Made by a program: the position numbers and the translations under genes. Below the pieces are notes generated by a model that was given only the letters and a program-made list of their open reading frames with translations, made no database searches and was not told the DNA's origin. From Pachyseris speciosa (lineage: Eukaryota; Cnidaria; Anthozoa; Scleractinia; Pachyseridae): DNA of 64,000 nucleotides. The DNA lies in assembly GCA_016490735.1 (NCBI GenBank), contig JAEMWC010000033.1, positions 2,022,331 through 2,086,330 of the forward strand. Reading direction: 5' to 3'. Position 1 is the stretch's first letter. Every line of letters begins with the position of its first letter. Below are positions 49,294 to 62,842 of the stretch, one piece after another.

Positions 49294-51118
49294 GCCCAGA
49301 AACTGTAATGAGAGTGGACGAGTGCGGGATTGCAGGATTGTGGGTAGAGGATCAAACGTTGGCATGTTTCAATGTTTTCTTAGCCGTTCAGTAAAGATTC
49401 TCTCGTGAAATCTGCCTCAGCCGAAATAACTTTTCCTTCCCAGATTTACTGCCATATACAATAGTTCTCTTTCTACCCGGCCAAGCGATCCCACAGACGC
49501 ATCACTCGTGTAAGTCGGCTCTGTAGCCAGAAGAATGGCTCTTGTCACGATTTGATCAAGAATTTTCCGATAAATATTAAAATTGGATGGGTGTCACAAT
49601 AGAAAAGAGAACAAACATGCTCTTGCTTTTAATTTGTCCCCCTGGGGTTGTGGTCAGTTACCAACTAGTAAATTAAACCTCATCATGCTGTAAGAAGGTC
49701 GCGGGTAACAGGAAGAAAACTATACTCGGATGGACAATCTGCCTATCCTCTGCAATCCTAACCTGACATATGAGTGCAAAGAATCCAAACAATACCAATC
49801 GAAACCATTTTTTATTTTTGTTTTTGTTCTTGAGCTTTGTTTTATTTGTTTTTTTAATCTACACAGGCATCTGCATTTTTCCCACGTAACGTTTTATTCA
49901 AATTTTCATTTGGGAAAATCTTTGAGAAATCTTTGAGAAATCTACGTCGTGGCAAAATGAAAGGTTCAGCGGCTGTTCGTATGTCACCTAGCTCCTAACC
50001 TTACGTAAGATTTCCATAAGATTGTTTTCTGTTTATCAGGACGGTTAAAAGTAATTAACTAAGAAGGAGGAGAATATACTTTTCGGAAAGGCGCGCTCTC
50101 GTGCTAAGGAATCGCCACTCGCGAACTCCAGAACGCACTTTGCTGGAAAACAAACTACTGACCTTCGTTTCACATTGAGTTCAACAAGAATCACTGCGAG
50201 ACTTCTCACTGACTTCTCACCTTCACTACAAGGTACGTTTCAGGTTTAAGTACTAATCTTACTTTAAAAAGTATTGGACGATAAAAGGACAAATATAATT
50301 ATGAAAACTCCTAATTTAATCCGGGTTACTGTTTTAGGTTTAAATTCAGTCAATTTTTATGCTTAGAAGTATATGTGTTTTGAGAGCCGTGTTCCTACAG
50401 TAACAGGTCATCGCAAGACCGTTTCAGTTTCTAAAAGGAATCTTAACAACCCGAACCGGATCTTCATTTCGCCAAAACTCAATCTTAAGTCATCGTTTGA
50501 TTCTCACCGTCTTTCTCTTCCATAGTATTCGTCGACGTTTCCGTGTACATATAACTGCAGTCATTTTCGGGCTTTAGGGACCGTCCATTATTTATTAGAG
50601 GGGAGGGGGTGGGAGGGGGTAATGGGTGAGAAATTGGGGGACTTTAAAATCGAGAAACGTTGGTGCAGAGGGATGAATTTTCAGAATGATGACAGAATGA
50701 CTTGTTGTGTGTTTTGCTGCATTTAGTGAGTGTATTGTACCTCTGATTCATTTCTTTAATTAGCTTTAAATCCTGCAAGTGTAGTCTTCAGGCATTTTAA
50801 CTCTTAACAGTTATTTCTGAAGTTCTGTACGTTTCCTTCTACATTAGTAAATATCATTTTGTAAACATACGTCGTAGAGAAAGAGAAGGGGAATGGGTAG
50901 GGGGGGGGGGGGGGGCACCTTGCATGGGACCTAGGAGTCCCGTTCGTGCCTACCCCTACTGGGTAGGCCTGTACAGAGTAAAAGCTGAAAGCCAAAACCA
51001 AAACCAAATCTTTAAGGGTACAATAAAGACGTTGCTGTTGTTGTTGTTGGATTGAATCTTCTCCAGCCTCCTCCTTTAAATCTGACAGTAGGGCTGTAAC
51101 ACCTCGTGTCAAGGGCTA
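49294..51118 (+). other. Upstream region of gene C, candidate 5' UTR exon
   Basis: No coding gene. At 50100-50232 a stretch ending ttcactacaag followed by gtacgt could be the untranslated first exon of gene C, spliced to 51742. A poly-G tract lies at 50899-50917 and a GTT run near 51035. Confidence 0.35.
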
Positions 51119-51700
51119 GTAAGTAAGTAAGTAAAGCCTTTATTTAAAGAGGGTAGCACTTAATAGCCAAAGGCTAATAAACTTGTGGCCCTCATAAAAT
51201 ACTCAACTATTTACAATCTAATAAATATAGTAAACTAAAATATATATACATTTAAAATATAACAAGATTCGATATTAAGAAAAAAATAAAAAAATAATTA
51301 AATGATAAAATGATGCAAACATTGTTGTTCCTTAAAAATCTTGGCAAACATGTTCTTTTTAAAACATGCTACAGAATCTAATTTCCTAATTTCAATTGGT
51401 ATACTGTTCCACAGTCTTGTTGCCGAAACAGCGAAAGAGCGTCCTCCCTCTGTTTCTCTTCTATATTTAGGACAAACAGCATTAAAGCTCGAATATCTAG
51501 TGTTACGGGAGTGCCGCTTATTATTCAAAATCAAGTGTTCATTTAGATAATTCGGCAAAGACCCATTAATTCGCTTGTACATTATTATGCATTTATCTAT
51601 CTTATGTTGCTCATAAAACGGAATCCAACCTAGCTTGTTAAACAAAGCAACTGATGGTGTCATGCGGTCGGCATAAGGGCTCAACTGCATTACAATATAA
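51119..51700 (-). mobile_element. 3' end of a CR1-like LINE
   Basis: The minus-strand frame 51690-51298 reads like the LINE C-terminus (LGWIPFYEQHKIDKCIIMYK, SATRLWNSIPIEIRKLDS). A CTTA-type tail on the minus strand is at 51119-51136. It ends about 40 bases before the 5' UTR acceptor of gene C. Confidence 0.8.
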
Positions 51701-53124
51701 ATTTTAAGGATGTGTGATGAAAACCTCGTCTTTACTTACAGGCAACTCCATATATGTTGTGTTACCATGCCAACGCGAGTAGAATCTGTCAACACTTCTT
51801 CTAGCTCATTACAGGACAAAATGGGCCAAGAGCGACCATCTTTTTCTCCCAAGTGGAAAACATTTGCCGCAAACACAACTCTTCATGGCCTGAGGAATGT
51901 CGTAGAGGATAATCGAAGCAGTTTTCGTCGAATGATATGGATAATTTTTCTTTGTGGTTGTGCTGGCTATTACTTTTATTTTGTGCTGCTGTGTATCTCA
52001 AAATATATCTCGCTACCAACACAAACTATCATTTCGCAACAAAACACCTTACTGAGTGGAATGGATTTTGCCGCTGTGACAATTTGTAATCTGAACAAAG
52101 TGATGAAATCAAAGCGAAATATGGCTGACGATGATAAGCGATTTACGGAAATGGGATTAAACATAACTGGCTGCCAAGAAACACGAGAAATCCGCGGAAA
52201 TCTCACCTGTCGACAAGCATTCAGTTGTGCTTATTCGATTTATGGGCAAGGTGAGGTGGCTGGCTGTGACAATTCAACACGGTGGAAGTTGATTGAGTCT
52301 TTCAACCGCACCTCCATCAACATGGAAGAAATTCACACGAAATATGGACATGACCTGGAAGGCTTAACGTCGCAGTTGCGTTACTGCTTTTTCGAGAAAG
52401 AAAAACCTTGCTCGGCCAGGCACTTTGTTCCAAGTATGACAACGGACGGCGTGTGCTACACTTTCAACTCTGGACAAAATAACACCAAGTTGTTTCGTTC
52501 AAAGTTTGAAGGTCCTCTACTGGGTCTCAGCATTCTTCTCGACGTTCAAACAAACGAAGCAACGTTCGGTGATTTGTCGAGCGGCCTGAAGGTTATTATC
52601 CACGATCGAAAGACGTTTGTCAACACGCTTAGTGGTTTCAACGTCATTCCTGGTACCCAAGCACTGGTTGGCGTCAAGTTGATAAATGTCTGTTATATTT
52701 ATAGAATACAAGAAGTCAGGTCCCTTTTAAATGAACAAACTCCTACGCTTTTACAAAGCCATAGCCATGTTGATGCCGAGAAAGTTGTTGTTGTTGTTGT
52801 TGTTGTTGCTGTTCTTTTGGTTGACAAGTTTATAAAACGAAAATGATTTTCTAGATGAATGAGTTGCTTGATGCTTTTTTGAGTGTGCGTGTGATTTCAC
52901 AGAATATAGAACATGTATGCAGTGGTCAACTGGGTGATTTGACCATTTGTAAAGCTTTCCTTTTGTTTGATGCGAGTACCTCGCCCGCACAAACAAAATC
53001 CCCACGGTTCTCTCTCTTAGATGCTTGGTGTGTAGTGCCTCTTTATATTCTCACTGGTTGTTTGTATTTTGACTCGCTCTTCAGGCTCGTCAAGTGAAAC
53101 TCAATAAAAAAAATCCAATAAGAT

Positions 53125-53575
53125 AGTGTCCGGGGGGAGGGGGAGGGGGCACTCCAAGAAAAATTGGGTGGGGGTGTGCGGCCACTTTACTGAACCCTTA
53201 CCCTATTTCAGACCAAAATCTGCTATTTTCCTTACCCTATTTTCAGACATGACCAAAAATTCGACACCTGTTTCAGACCCATTTCACATACACGGTTGGC
53301 GAAAACATATTATAAAACAAAAAAAGGACGTTTGTTCAAAGTCTTATCGTCTAAAAACAGGAGCCCGTAATGGGCTTCTGCTAAAGACAAAAACGTAGCT
53401 TCTTCTACAAAAAAGCCCAATTCAAGATCAGAGTACACAAAGCATACCCTATTTCAGACCAAAATGGACAAAACCCATTTCAGATCAAAACGGCTAAGAA
53501 ACCATACCCCTTGGGGCCGCACATACCATTATAGCCAATGTAAGGGAGTCTCCCGCCCCCACCCTCCGGTGGATA
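53125..53575. repeat. G/C-rich-ended repeat in intron 1 of gene C
   Basis: Starts gtccggggggagggggaggg and ends in gggagtctcccgcccccacc, with repeated accctatttcagaccaaaat-type units inside. Partly inverted ends suggest a MITE. Confidence 0.55.
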
Positions 53576-56419
53576 GTGTGTTCGCTAATTCTGGTACAAA
53601 CAGCTAGCTAGCAGGATTAAGAATGTTGCTGAGTCTAATGGCGTCCAATTGTTGTTTCTAGCACACCCGTTTACCGCCCCCTTATCAGACAAACTGCCAA
53701 CAGTCCCAGATTCCAGGTATTGCTTCATATACAGAGGTTGCCTGTACTTACATGTGCGCGTCAAATGTGTTCATAAAGAATTGTGGATGCCGCCGTCCCG
53801 GTTTTCCAGGTCAGATCTCAACTTTCTCGGTTTGTTCTTTAATGTGTACATAGGAACCTTTCGTAAACGACCACCCAAAATGTCAAGCCTGTCAATGCTC
53901 GCTTAATGGCAATTAATGACAATTATTTGACTGGAATCATTTTTATTTAGTTTTATTTTGGAAAAGTAGTCGTTTATCGCAGGCCGTCGTAAACGGCAGG
54001 TTCCCCTCTATATTTGTAATAGGTATTAACAGCAAACCAATCAAGATAACACACTACACTTTACAGCTCTGACCGATCTCGACAGTGTCGACTGAATTAT
54101 AACACAAAGTACGAGATGAAATACAAATCAACTGTCTGAAACTAAAATCATTGCAGTTGTTAATGGCAAATAGCAGCTAAGAAACAAAGGAATGCTTGAC
54201 AATATAACAACAATAGGGAGTGTCTTGAAGTGTCACGAAGCAATTGTGGGTTCAAGAAAGGTTGTTCCTAAATGATGTGAAAAGATTACCTTATTTTAAG
54301 TCAGTGAAAACTTGAGAGCACGACCCAAATTCGCAAAACAATATGGTAGCTAAAGCTAGTCTGGCTGATGATGCCAGACGTTGATGACGCTTTTTGTTTA
54401 TCCTCCATGTTAGGCCCAAAGACGGTTCCAGTGTGCTCTTTAGTGCGAGATGACAGCTGTGTAAAAAAACTTATGATGGTAAGAACAAAGTGAGATTTGA
54501 TTCTTTCTCACTCGTTACCTGTTTTAACAGGAAAAGCCTGGTAATTTAGATTATGCACAATGCATAGCTTTTTAGACGGCGCCCTCTCCAGGCCGAATAA
54601 TACTTTTTTTTCTTAACTGATAACGTTTGAAACATGTTTAACTAAAACAGGCATTCATACTTTACGACTGAACCCGTGAGACTGGATCGAAGCATAATTA
54701 CAATAACCAACATCGAAACCACTTCGCAAGGTAGTTTCGATCACGGCTAATAATGCACTTCCAGTGAAGTGCCGGCTCAAATGTTAACAAGACTTTCAGT
54801 GTGAACAAATCTTTTTTTAGTACAAGTTTGAGGAAAACCTGTTTCTTCTAACACTGTTCACATTACGAGTACGAGTACGAGTGGCTTGTTTCTTATTCGA
54901 GATTCCCGGGAGACTCCCTCATTAAAATTTTGCAGAATTTTTACGGGTTTAAAGAGAGCCGCAGTTACATGAAGTAAGTCTTTTTAGCATAAAATACGAA
55001 CATGTTCACCACAGTTATTGATACCCCACAATCTAATTAGTCCTGGAAAGCCGGAATGGCGCGGTAAGTGGACCAATCACTTCCCATCCGCTCATGCGGC
55101 CTGGCTTCGCTTCCCGCACTCGGGCTTGAGTTATATGCATATTGAATGTGGGTTGAGTTTGCCTTGTTGGTTGTCGTTCTTCCTTTCAGAGGCTTTCGTC
55201 GAAAAAAAAACTAACAGTTTTCCTCTCTTCTTTAAAATAAACAGTTTTAAATTCCAATTAGCTCTGAGTGGTGACACCGTTTAGCACCACCTCCTCTAAA
55301 TACGGTTGACTCTTAAATGAAGAGATTTTATTTCCTGGTATTTCGTGGAGCACTCGATGTGAGTGCAATGGACGATAGGCACGTGACGTCATCACCGCCA
55401 TGTTGGTTTACCGTCAACAGGTTTCTCATTAGCTTCTTTTCTATACATTCCGAGGCCCCCAAACAATAGCCCATTTTACGAATATATGCTCAGTCACCTG
55501 GCCTATGAATGGAAACGAGGCTGGCGGTGACCTAGTATTGATACAGACTCACTGCCTTTCTAATGTAGATCACGTATTTCTTATGCTAACTATTCCACAT
55601 TTTTATGAAAAAGACAGAGCGGTTTGTATCAAAACAAGCTCACCTCCACCTTGCAACCACTCGAAGGCCAAGAAGCTGAAAACGCGACTGTAAAATGGGC
55701 TATTGTTTCTATACAATGAATTTCAGCCCGGGATAGAGTCTATTTTCAATTTAATTTCTGGCCATTGAATATTCATACCAGCGCAATGGTGTAAAAGCTT
55801 CCGGTTATTGGATCCACTTGTAGGACGCACTTTACATGCTCACTTTACCGATAAAATGTAATGAAAATCTGGACAAGTGATGGGCAAGGCAATTGTTATT
55901 CTCGCCAACAGAAAGCATTATGGTCGCTCTAGGGTATGCAGAGGAATTTAATTATTTGCTTGTTTGGTTTTCTATTTTCCTGATGTATCCCCAGAGAGAA
56001 CTTCGTTTTCCTCCAAATTGGATTCCAGCGGATGGAGTAGGAGAAGCGAGAAATTGTAGCCAGTTATGGAACTGAGAGCCTCTTTGGTAAGTAACATTAT
56101 TTTGTCTTCTTTTGCTCTGTTTTAGCCACCAAATGAACAAAAGTGCATCTTGGATGATTAACTTTGATCATGTGCTACGAGTAAATAATAAGTGAATCAG
56201 AAACAGAATTCATTGGAGATATTATAAAGCAGCAGCAATTTGCCATACTTAATGTTATCTTCTGCCCTTCTCTTCCTTTGTGTTCGGTAATATTAAATAT
56301 TTGCGTTTCTTATGATTTCGGCCTGAATAGTAAGATATCTAATTTTTACTCAGAAGGAACGTTATCTTGTTAACTGTTATAGCTTGCCAAAAAACGTGTA
56401 GGAGAGGCTGTCCTAAGGC

Positions 56420-56682
56420 ACCGTCGTCGTCGTCGTCGTCGTCGTCGTCATCATCACCATCATTGCCATCATCACCACCACCATCATCATTATCATCAAC
56501 ACCATCATCATCACCATCGCCATCATCATCAGCAGCAGGATCATTATCTTCATCATCATCATCACCATCATCATTAATTACCATCATTATCATCAATCAT
56601 CGTCATCATCATCATTATCACTATCACTATCATCATCATCATCATCATCGTCGTCGTCGTCATCATCATCAGCAGCATCATT

Positions 56683-56716
<34 letters not shown>

Positions 56717-56860
56717 CCATCATCATTAATTACCATCGTTATCATCAATCATCGTCATCATCATCATCACTATCACTATCATCATCACCATCACCATCAT
56801 CATCATCATCATCATCATCATCGTCGTCGTCGTCGTCGTCGTCGTCATCATCATCATCCC
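56420..56860. repeat. CAT/CGT microsatellite in intron 5 of gene C
   Basis: Counterpart of 505-945, with a longer GTC run at its start and end. Confidence 0.95.
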
Positions 56861-58114
56861 TAGAAGGATTTTGATTGAGAACGAACTTGTTTTTCTATGA
56901 GCAAGAATCACCAGCACCCTTTCAAGGCTTTTAATTTATCTCACGTTGTGGATAGAGAAATTCAACTCTCTTAATTAAGGTATATAAAACTCTAACCTGT
57001 AGTGTGGTGGGATGGATCAGCTAGTTGTGGGGAGGCACTGGGTGTATTTTGCTATGCGTTTATATTTCAGGCGAGATTGGTGGCAACATGGGGTTGCTTC
57101 TTGGGTGTAGGGTACTCACCATCTGTGAGTTCTTTGACTTTTTCTTGGAAGCTCTTACGTCCTGGATAAAGAGGCGACGCCCCGTCGAAGTAAACGCCAG
57201 TTCATTAAACTCTTAAAGATTTTCCCAAGTTCTCAATATGACCACATTGCCAGGTTATTGTATGGATTGAATAAGAGTTACCTGTTGAATTTATAGCACC
57301 TTTGATGTCTTGTATATGACAGTGATCCACAAAGAGAAGCCATTCGAAGCTAATTTTCTCTCCCTTTTTCAGGCTAGAGACGTTTTCTTTCATAAACCTC
57401 AATTTATATTAGTCGAACTCTAGGGACAAACTATCTTTCATCTGTAGGAACCCTGTTGGAGTTTTATAAACATCAGTGCAATTATGAGAACTCTCGTCAA
57501 ATTGTGTCTGGTTTATAAAGCAGAGCACTTTAATTTTATTTGTCTGTACTAACTTCATCAATCTATTTCTATTGTTTGAACAACGTTTCATTCTATAACA
57601 AATAAAGCCAACTTCTTGATGTACAACGGGATATAAATGTAAAAACAAAGTAATGATGGTGTATTACGTCATACCCCTGCGTGGTCTGCCAATCAGATTG
57701 GTGTAACTGCATAGGACATAGTTTGAAAAGATTTGGATCGAGACTGCTATGCAAGTAATTGTGGGATTGTTTGGAGCCTGTTGGGTGCCGAAGTAAAGAA
57801 ACACGGTGGGAGAGTTTTCGTCTTCGGTATTCATATAATGGCAGACCCGAGGAATTTTTGAAATTAGTCGTGTACAAAAGCAAACAGCAGCTTTTATGTT
57901 TTGGCATTTTTTCTATCACTTCACTTTTACGTTTCACTTTACTTTCACTTTATTTCAATATTTTAAAATATACAATTTAGAAAAATACACAACCCGCATG
58001 TAGCAAAGGTAATCGAGGCAGGTTGTAAACTTACGATCAAATTTAGCAAAATTGATTATTAGTAAATCAAGTAAAAATAATAAATAAATAAATTCTTATT
58101 AATAATGCTTTAGA

Positions 58115-58354
58115 AATACACAGGCAAGTAAAAACTAACGATATGATGTTCCGACGTTTCGGCGACCTCATGACGCCATTCTCAAGGACTGAATAATATA
58201 AGCGCCAAAGTTTTATTTAAATTAACTCCATTAATATGTAAATCTAAGATCTTACTCCGTTGAACTTGCTTGTATTATTCATTCCTTAATAATGGCGTCA
58301 TGAGGTCGCCGAAACGTCGGAACATTAACTCGTTAGTTTTTACTTGCCTGTGTA

Positions 58355-58357
<3 letters not shown>
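58115..58357. mobile_element. Foldback MITE, copy 2
   Basis: Same element as 2187-2400, with a longer loop (about 44 extra bases at 58218-58260) and a longer TAAA run after it. Confidence 0.8.
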
Positions 58358-58393
<36 letters not shown>

Positions 58394-60529
58394 ATAGGCA
58401 TACACATACATTTCACAGATAGCTAGCATTTACACGAGTAGAGCAAGAACCTATAACAGGACATAGAACACAACGAAGTAATAATAATAGCTAGAGTTTG
58501 GTTAATGACAATTAGTAATTTTTAAGATTAACGTCGAGGTATCAACATAATAATCCTCATCACCAAGCACCGCAAGTAAAAATTGGTGAATTTTTTCCTA
58601 ACCTCAAAAAAAATCCCACAATCACTTGAGTACCTTTTCCATCTCAGATTGTCACTCAATGCTATATCCTGCTGAGAATAACAAATGAAGCTAAATGAAT
58701 GCTTGCCCAAGGAACTCCATGACTAGACATTTTAATTTTTCAGTAATAGGAGCTAATGGAGCAAATTTTCAAAGTTTTGATCACTACTGACGAGATCTCA
58801 TTAGCACTTATGTAGATAACTATATTTAAAAGGCATAACGAAATAAAGCATTGAGTTGAAAATGTGTACTTTAAAAAGACTGAGGTAATAAGTTTATATA
58901 TGAATTTTAAATGACAGAAAAAATACAAATGAATAATTCATTGTAGAAAGAAATCGAAATATTTGCGTACGCATAACCCCGTACAGTATCTTAATTTCGC
59001 TTTCTTTTAATTCCTCTGCTTTAATTAAATGTTTGAGGCTTCGAACTTGGGAGACCTACGGTGTATACGCGTTACAGGGAAGCGTAAACCCTACTCTACT
59101 GCCATTTAAGAAAAGATGCATAGATTTAATCAACTAGATCAATTGTTTGAATAGATTACAAAAGTAGAATTAGTTACAGAAGACATACAATAGGATACCA
59201 TAAACACTTATAATTATGATATTGGAAAAATGGCGTCAAGTAATTTGAAATAAAGTCTCTTTGCCGCCGGGCTGTCTGGACTGTCTGACTAATTTGCTCA
59301 GTGAAACATGTTCAGCATTCTTAAAGATATGGTTCTCTTAAAGGAGTGAAGAAGGAAGAAAAAATTTTCAATAAATTATAAGATATTGGAAAAAGTTAAT
59401 TATACCCGGCATATGGCAGCTGTCTAAATTTTGTTTCAACCACAAGCTAAGCAATAATAGCTTGCATGGTATATTAAGTAAAACGCCTCTGGACGCCAAG
59501 AAAAACTATACATTTTTAATACAGTTTGTGCTGAAACGCTTGAATCAGATTAAACAAAACCGCGTATCCTATGTTGTAACGGCGTTAAGAAGCTCGGGCA
59601 GTAGTTCCTTTATCACTGCTAAACAAGCTGCCAGTTTTCAAGGCTAGGTACGTATATAATTTATAAGAATTTGAAATGTGACATAGCTAACCCTGGAAAG
59701 AGTTGGTTTTGTGATGTCCCATTGACAATTAACTGCGTCAGTACTAATTACATGTATTTAAAGGCCCTCTGAACCGTGAAAGAAGATACATGGCCAATCT
59801 TTCGCTTTATTTAAAGTATCGCTTACTTCAAAATTAATACCAGGTATCTCGTGACCCTATTAATTCACGCCATATATATTTACTTTCCCGAGAGGATTTT
59901 CCCATAATTTCATCCAAGGTACTTAACAAATCTGTACATTGGGTTCGGTGCCAGTTGAAATTATCAATAACTTAAGTGGCTCTGAATCCAATGTACAGAT
60001 TTTTAACTTTGCATAAAGACGAATCTTCATATGCTGAGTGCAATTCAGTAATAAAACAAATAGGGTTCGTCCGACGCGGGTTTTGAGTAACAGGAACATA
60101 TAGCCAAAATTATAGGTGTTTCTAAGAGGTTGTACTGTTGCTATGGTAACCTTATATGTCAAAAAAATTATGACAACTTGTTAAGAAATATTTGGGAATT
60201 TTTCGATACCAAGTTCAAGGAAACATACGAAAATTGTAGTATTGTATCGTTCCATCAAAGAATTGTGTTTAAAAATAACTAAAGCATTTAGAGCCACCTT
60301 AATGCCTGCATGCCCACCGTACCACCAGAAACACAATATCATTCACCACCTATGGCACATTAGGACTTCGATTATTCGCACCACAGGAAAAATTAGATTC
60401 GTCTTACATAGTATGGAAAACAGCACCGTTTCATTATGCTCTTATTTGAGCGGACGTAGTTATAATTAATTCTCTGACAGCTCAAAAGTTATAAAGAGTG
60501 GCAAGTGTTGCTTAGCAATAATAATCACT

Positions 60530-60690
60530 TTAATTAAATCTCAAATGTATTTAGCCAAGCACAGATGCTCTACTAATTGGAGAGACTAAATTAAATCAAC
60601 TCTAAATACGGTAAATCAAATGAAATGAATGTGTGGTTTTTGGGGAGAGGGGAAAACCGGAGTACCCGAGAAAAAACCTCGCGCTGACAT
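60530..60690 (-). repeat. SINE-tail fragment, single copy
   Basis: Corresponds to the two tandem blocks at 4505-4870, here only one. Confidence 0.65.
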
Positions 60691-61379
60691 CGTTCGTTTA
60701 ATTGTCACAAACGTAGCGTGGTACTGTATTTCCCGCTCTTGATCACATTTTCCTCTCTTATTACCCGTTTTTATTACCAGCTCTGTAAACAACAACAAAA
60801 AGTTATTCTACTCCACTCTGCATCCATGTTACTTTCATGCGGTGTTTTAATCTTGTAATTCACAGACTCCCGCATCTCGTCTCAATTGGAAGCCATTCCG
60901 GATCTCAACTATATCCTACTTTTGTCACCATGTCATTCTTAATCATTATCCCTGACTCAATACAAATGGTATCACTCCATCATGATTCTAGCTTAACTTT
61001 AAGCCCCAGTGTATCTCACATTTCTCTAAGGAAAGATAACATATCCCACGTATGTCACCATGCTTTGTTTTTCCTGTTGTTTTTTCCCCACTCGGTGCCT
61101 TTAAACTGCACATGAATCGAAATTTCAAAGCCAGTTTTTTTCTCCAGTATGAAAAATGGTGTTATAAGAAACATTTTGAGAGGAAAATAATTTACTAAAA
61201 ATAGCGGGAACGTATTTTAAAATGCGGCGAAAGTTAGGCCTTAGTCACTAAAATTCTAGACAAGAATCTGGGGTCTGGTAAATATGCGTGACGTCATTCG
61301 TGTGCACTCAATCGAGTGCGTCACTCTGTTTTTGTGAGTTCCGTGGAATAAAAGTGTCGGAGAGCTACCGAGATTCACT

Positions 61380-61454
61380 AGCTTTGGTAAACGGCTGAAC
61401 GAAACAATGAGACAGAAACATAATCAAAGCTCTAAACGCTTCGCTATTTAATGA
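61380..61454 (+). other. Patch of gene B/D exon-1 sequence in the upstream region
   Basis: Copy 1 has a 13-base stretch (gcgtagctgccaa, about 5566-5578) here. Copy 2 instead has 75 bases that match the coding sequence at 6422-6500 and 62300-62380 (gctttggtaaacggctg and catgaatcaaagctctaaac-like text with small indels). Orientation is the same as the source. Not transcribed in any frame I can support. Confidence 0.85.
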
Positions 61455-61813
61455 CTGTGCAAAACTTTCGGGTTTAAGCTTTTTCGCCTTCTCAGCCACG
61501 TTTCACGTTTGAACATTACACACGAATGACGTCACAGAGACTTTTTGGCCGCGCGCGAGATGTTCAAATTTCAGGCCACAGCGGGAATTTTGGAGCCCCT
61601 ACAAAAGGTGATAAGGAGGGAAACGACTGAATATGAAATTCTGAGGATTATAAACTATCTAAAAACGTAAAAAGAGTTGGTAGTTAATTTTCGATTCATG
61701 TGCACTTTAAACCGCCTTTGTCCCGCTTCATGCTAAGTGATAAGCACCGTTAGACATATTTATGACATTTTCTATTTCAGGTACACTGGTTAATTAATTA
61801 GTCTCATTCCCTC

Positions 61814-62739
61814 ATGATAAGGCAAGTGAAACCGATCGACGTGTCTGCTGATTCGTTAAGCAGCAAAACTCGGCCTGAACAAACACCTGAAGATTCAAGC
61901 AAATGGAAAACCTTCGCTTCCAACACAACTCTGCATGGGTTGCGATTCGTCTGTCATGACGGCTACCCAGTTTGGAGAAGGGTCATCTGGTTGGTGTTTC
62001 TTTGTATTAATACGGGCCTCTTATTCTACTTTTTAACCATAAGTATGAAAAAATAATCTCTCGCTGCCAATAAAGACAGTGATTTCGCACGAAACTCCGA
62101 CCAATGGGTTGACCTTCCCTGCCGTGACAATTTGTAATTTAAAACAAGTTCATGAGATCGAAGATAGACGTGGCTGACGATGATGAACGATTTGAAAACA
62201 TGGGATTAAATATAAGTGGATGCATACAGACCCGTGCTGTCCGTGGCAATCTCACTTGTGGCCAAGCGTTACTGTGTGCTTATCGGCCGTATGGACCAGC
62301 TTTGGTAAACGGCTGTAACGAAACAATGAGACAGAACATAATCAAAGCTCTAAACGCTTCGGAAACGTCTATTTAATGAAGAGGAATTCTTTATCAAATA
62401 TGGCCATGAAATTCGTAGTATTCGTTGTGTTTTTGCCAATTCAATAAGATAATCCCATGCTCTGATGAAGACTTCGTGCCAACACTCACACGTGCTGGGA
62501 TTTGCTTCACATTTAATTCTGGTTACAACAACACCGCGTTGCTCCGTTCGGTCGTCGAGGGTCCTGATTATGGATTCAATATTATACTTGACGTTCAAAA
62601 CTAACGAGAGCACTATCAACGAGTTTTCGAGCGGATTGAAGGTAATTGTGTGCACAAGCAAAATACGTTCGTGAATCGGCATACCGGATTCAACATCATG
62701 CCAGGTACTCATGCCAGAGTTGCGATTGAGATGACAAAG
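61814..62739 (+). pseudogene. DEG/ENaC gene D, first coding exon, damaged copy of gene B
   Basis: Same start (MIRQVKPIDVSADSL) and splice donor (aag/gttagt) as gene B exon 1, but seven indels against it, net +5 bases. The first, after TM1, gives a stop (ATGAAAAAATAA) at codon 81. Five of the seven are single-base changes at A or T runs, which fits unpolished long reads as well as decay. Later exons are beyond the window. Confidence 0.8.
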
Positions 62740-62842
62740 GTTAGTTGTTCCATTAACTTGTACTCATTGTAAATCAATGGCCTATTTAAATGGGCAGGGC
62801 ATGAAGGAACGTAAAGTATCTCCAGATATGGAAAATTGAAAG

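Larger units (their letters stand above)
51767..57216 (+). pseudogene. DEG/ENaC channel gene C, six exons, disrupted
   Basis: Exons: 51767-52687, 53662-53809, 54414-54478, 54821-54973, 55995-56086, 57071-57216. Exons 1, 2 and 5 have exactly the lengths of gene B (921, 148, 92). It shows the HG motif (TTLHGLRNV), TM1 and AAVTICNLN in exon 1; CGCRRPGFPG in exon 2; PVCSLVRDDSC in exon 3; VSYSRFPGDS in exon 4; and GEIGGNMGLLLGCR in exon 6. The ATG follows a 5' UTR acceptor at 51741. Lesions: exon 3 ends in the wrong phase for exon 4, exon 4 has an in-frame TAA near 54850, and exon 5 has TAG at 56038 where copy 1 has TAC. The filter Ser is Arg (GCR). The donor after exon 1 (gtctgt) is weak. Likely a pseudogene unless these are assembly errors. 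Confidence 0.78.
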
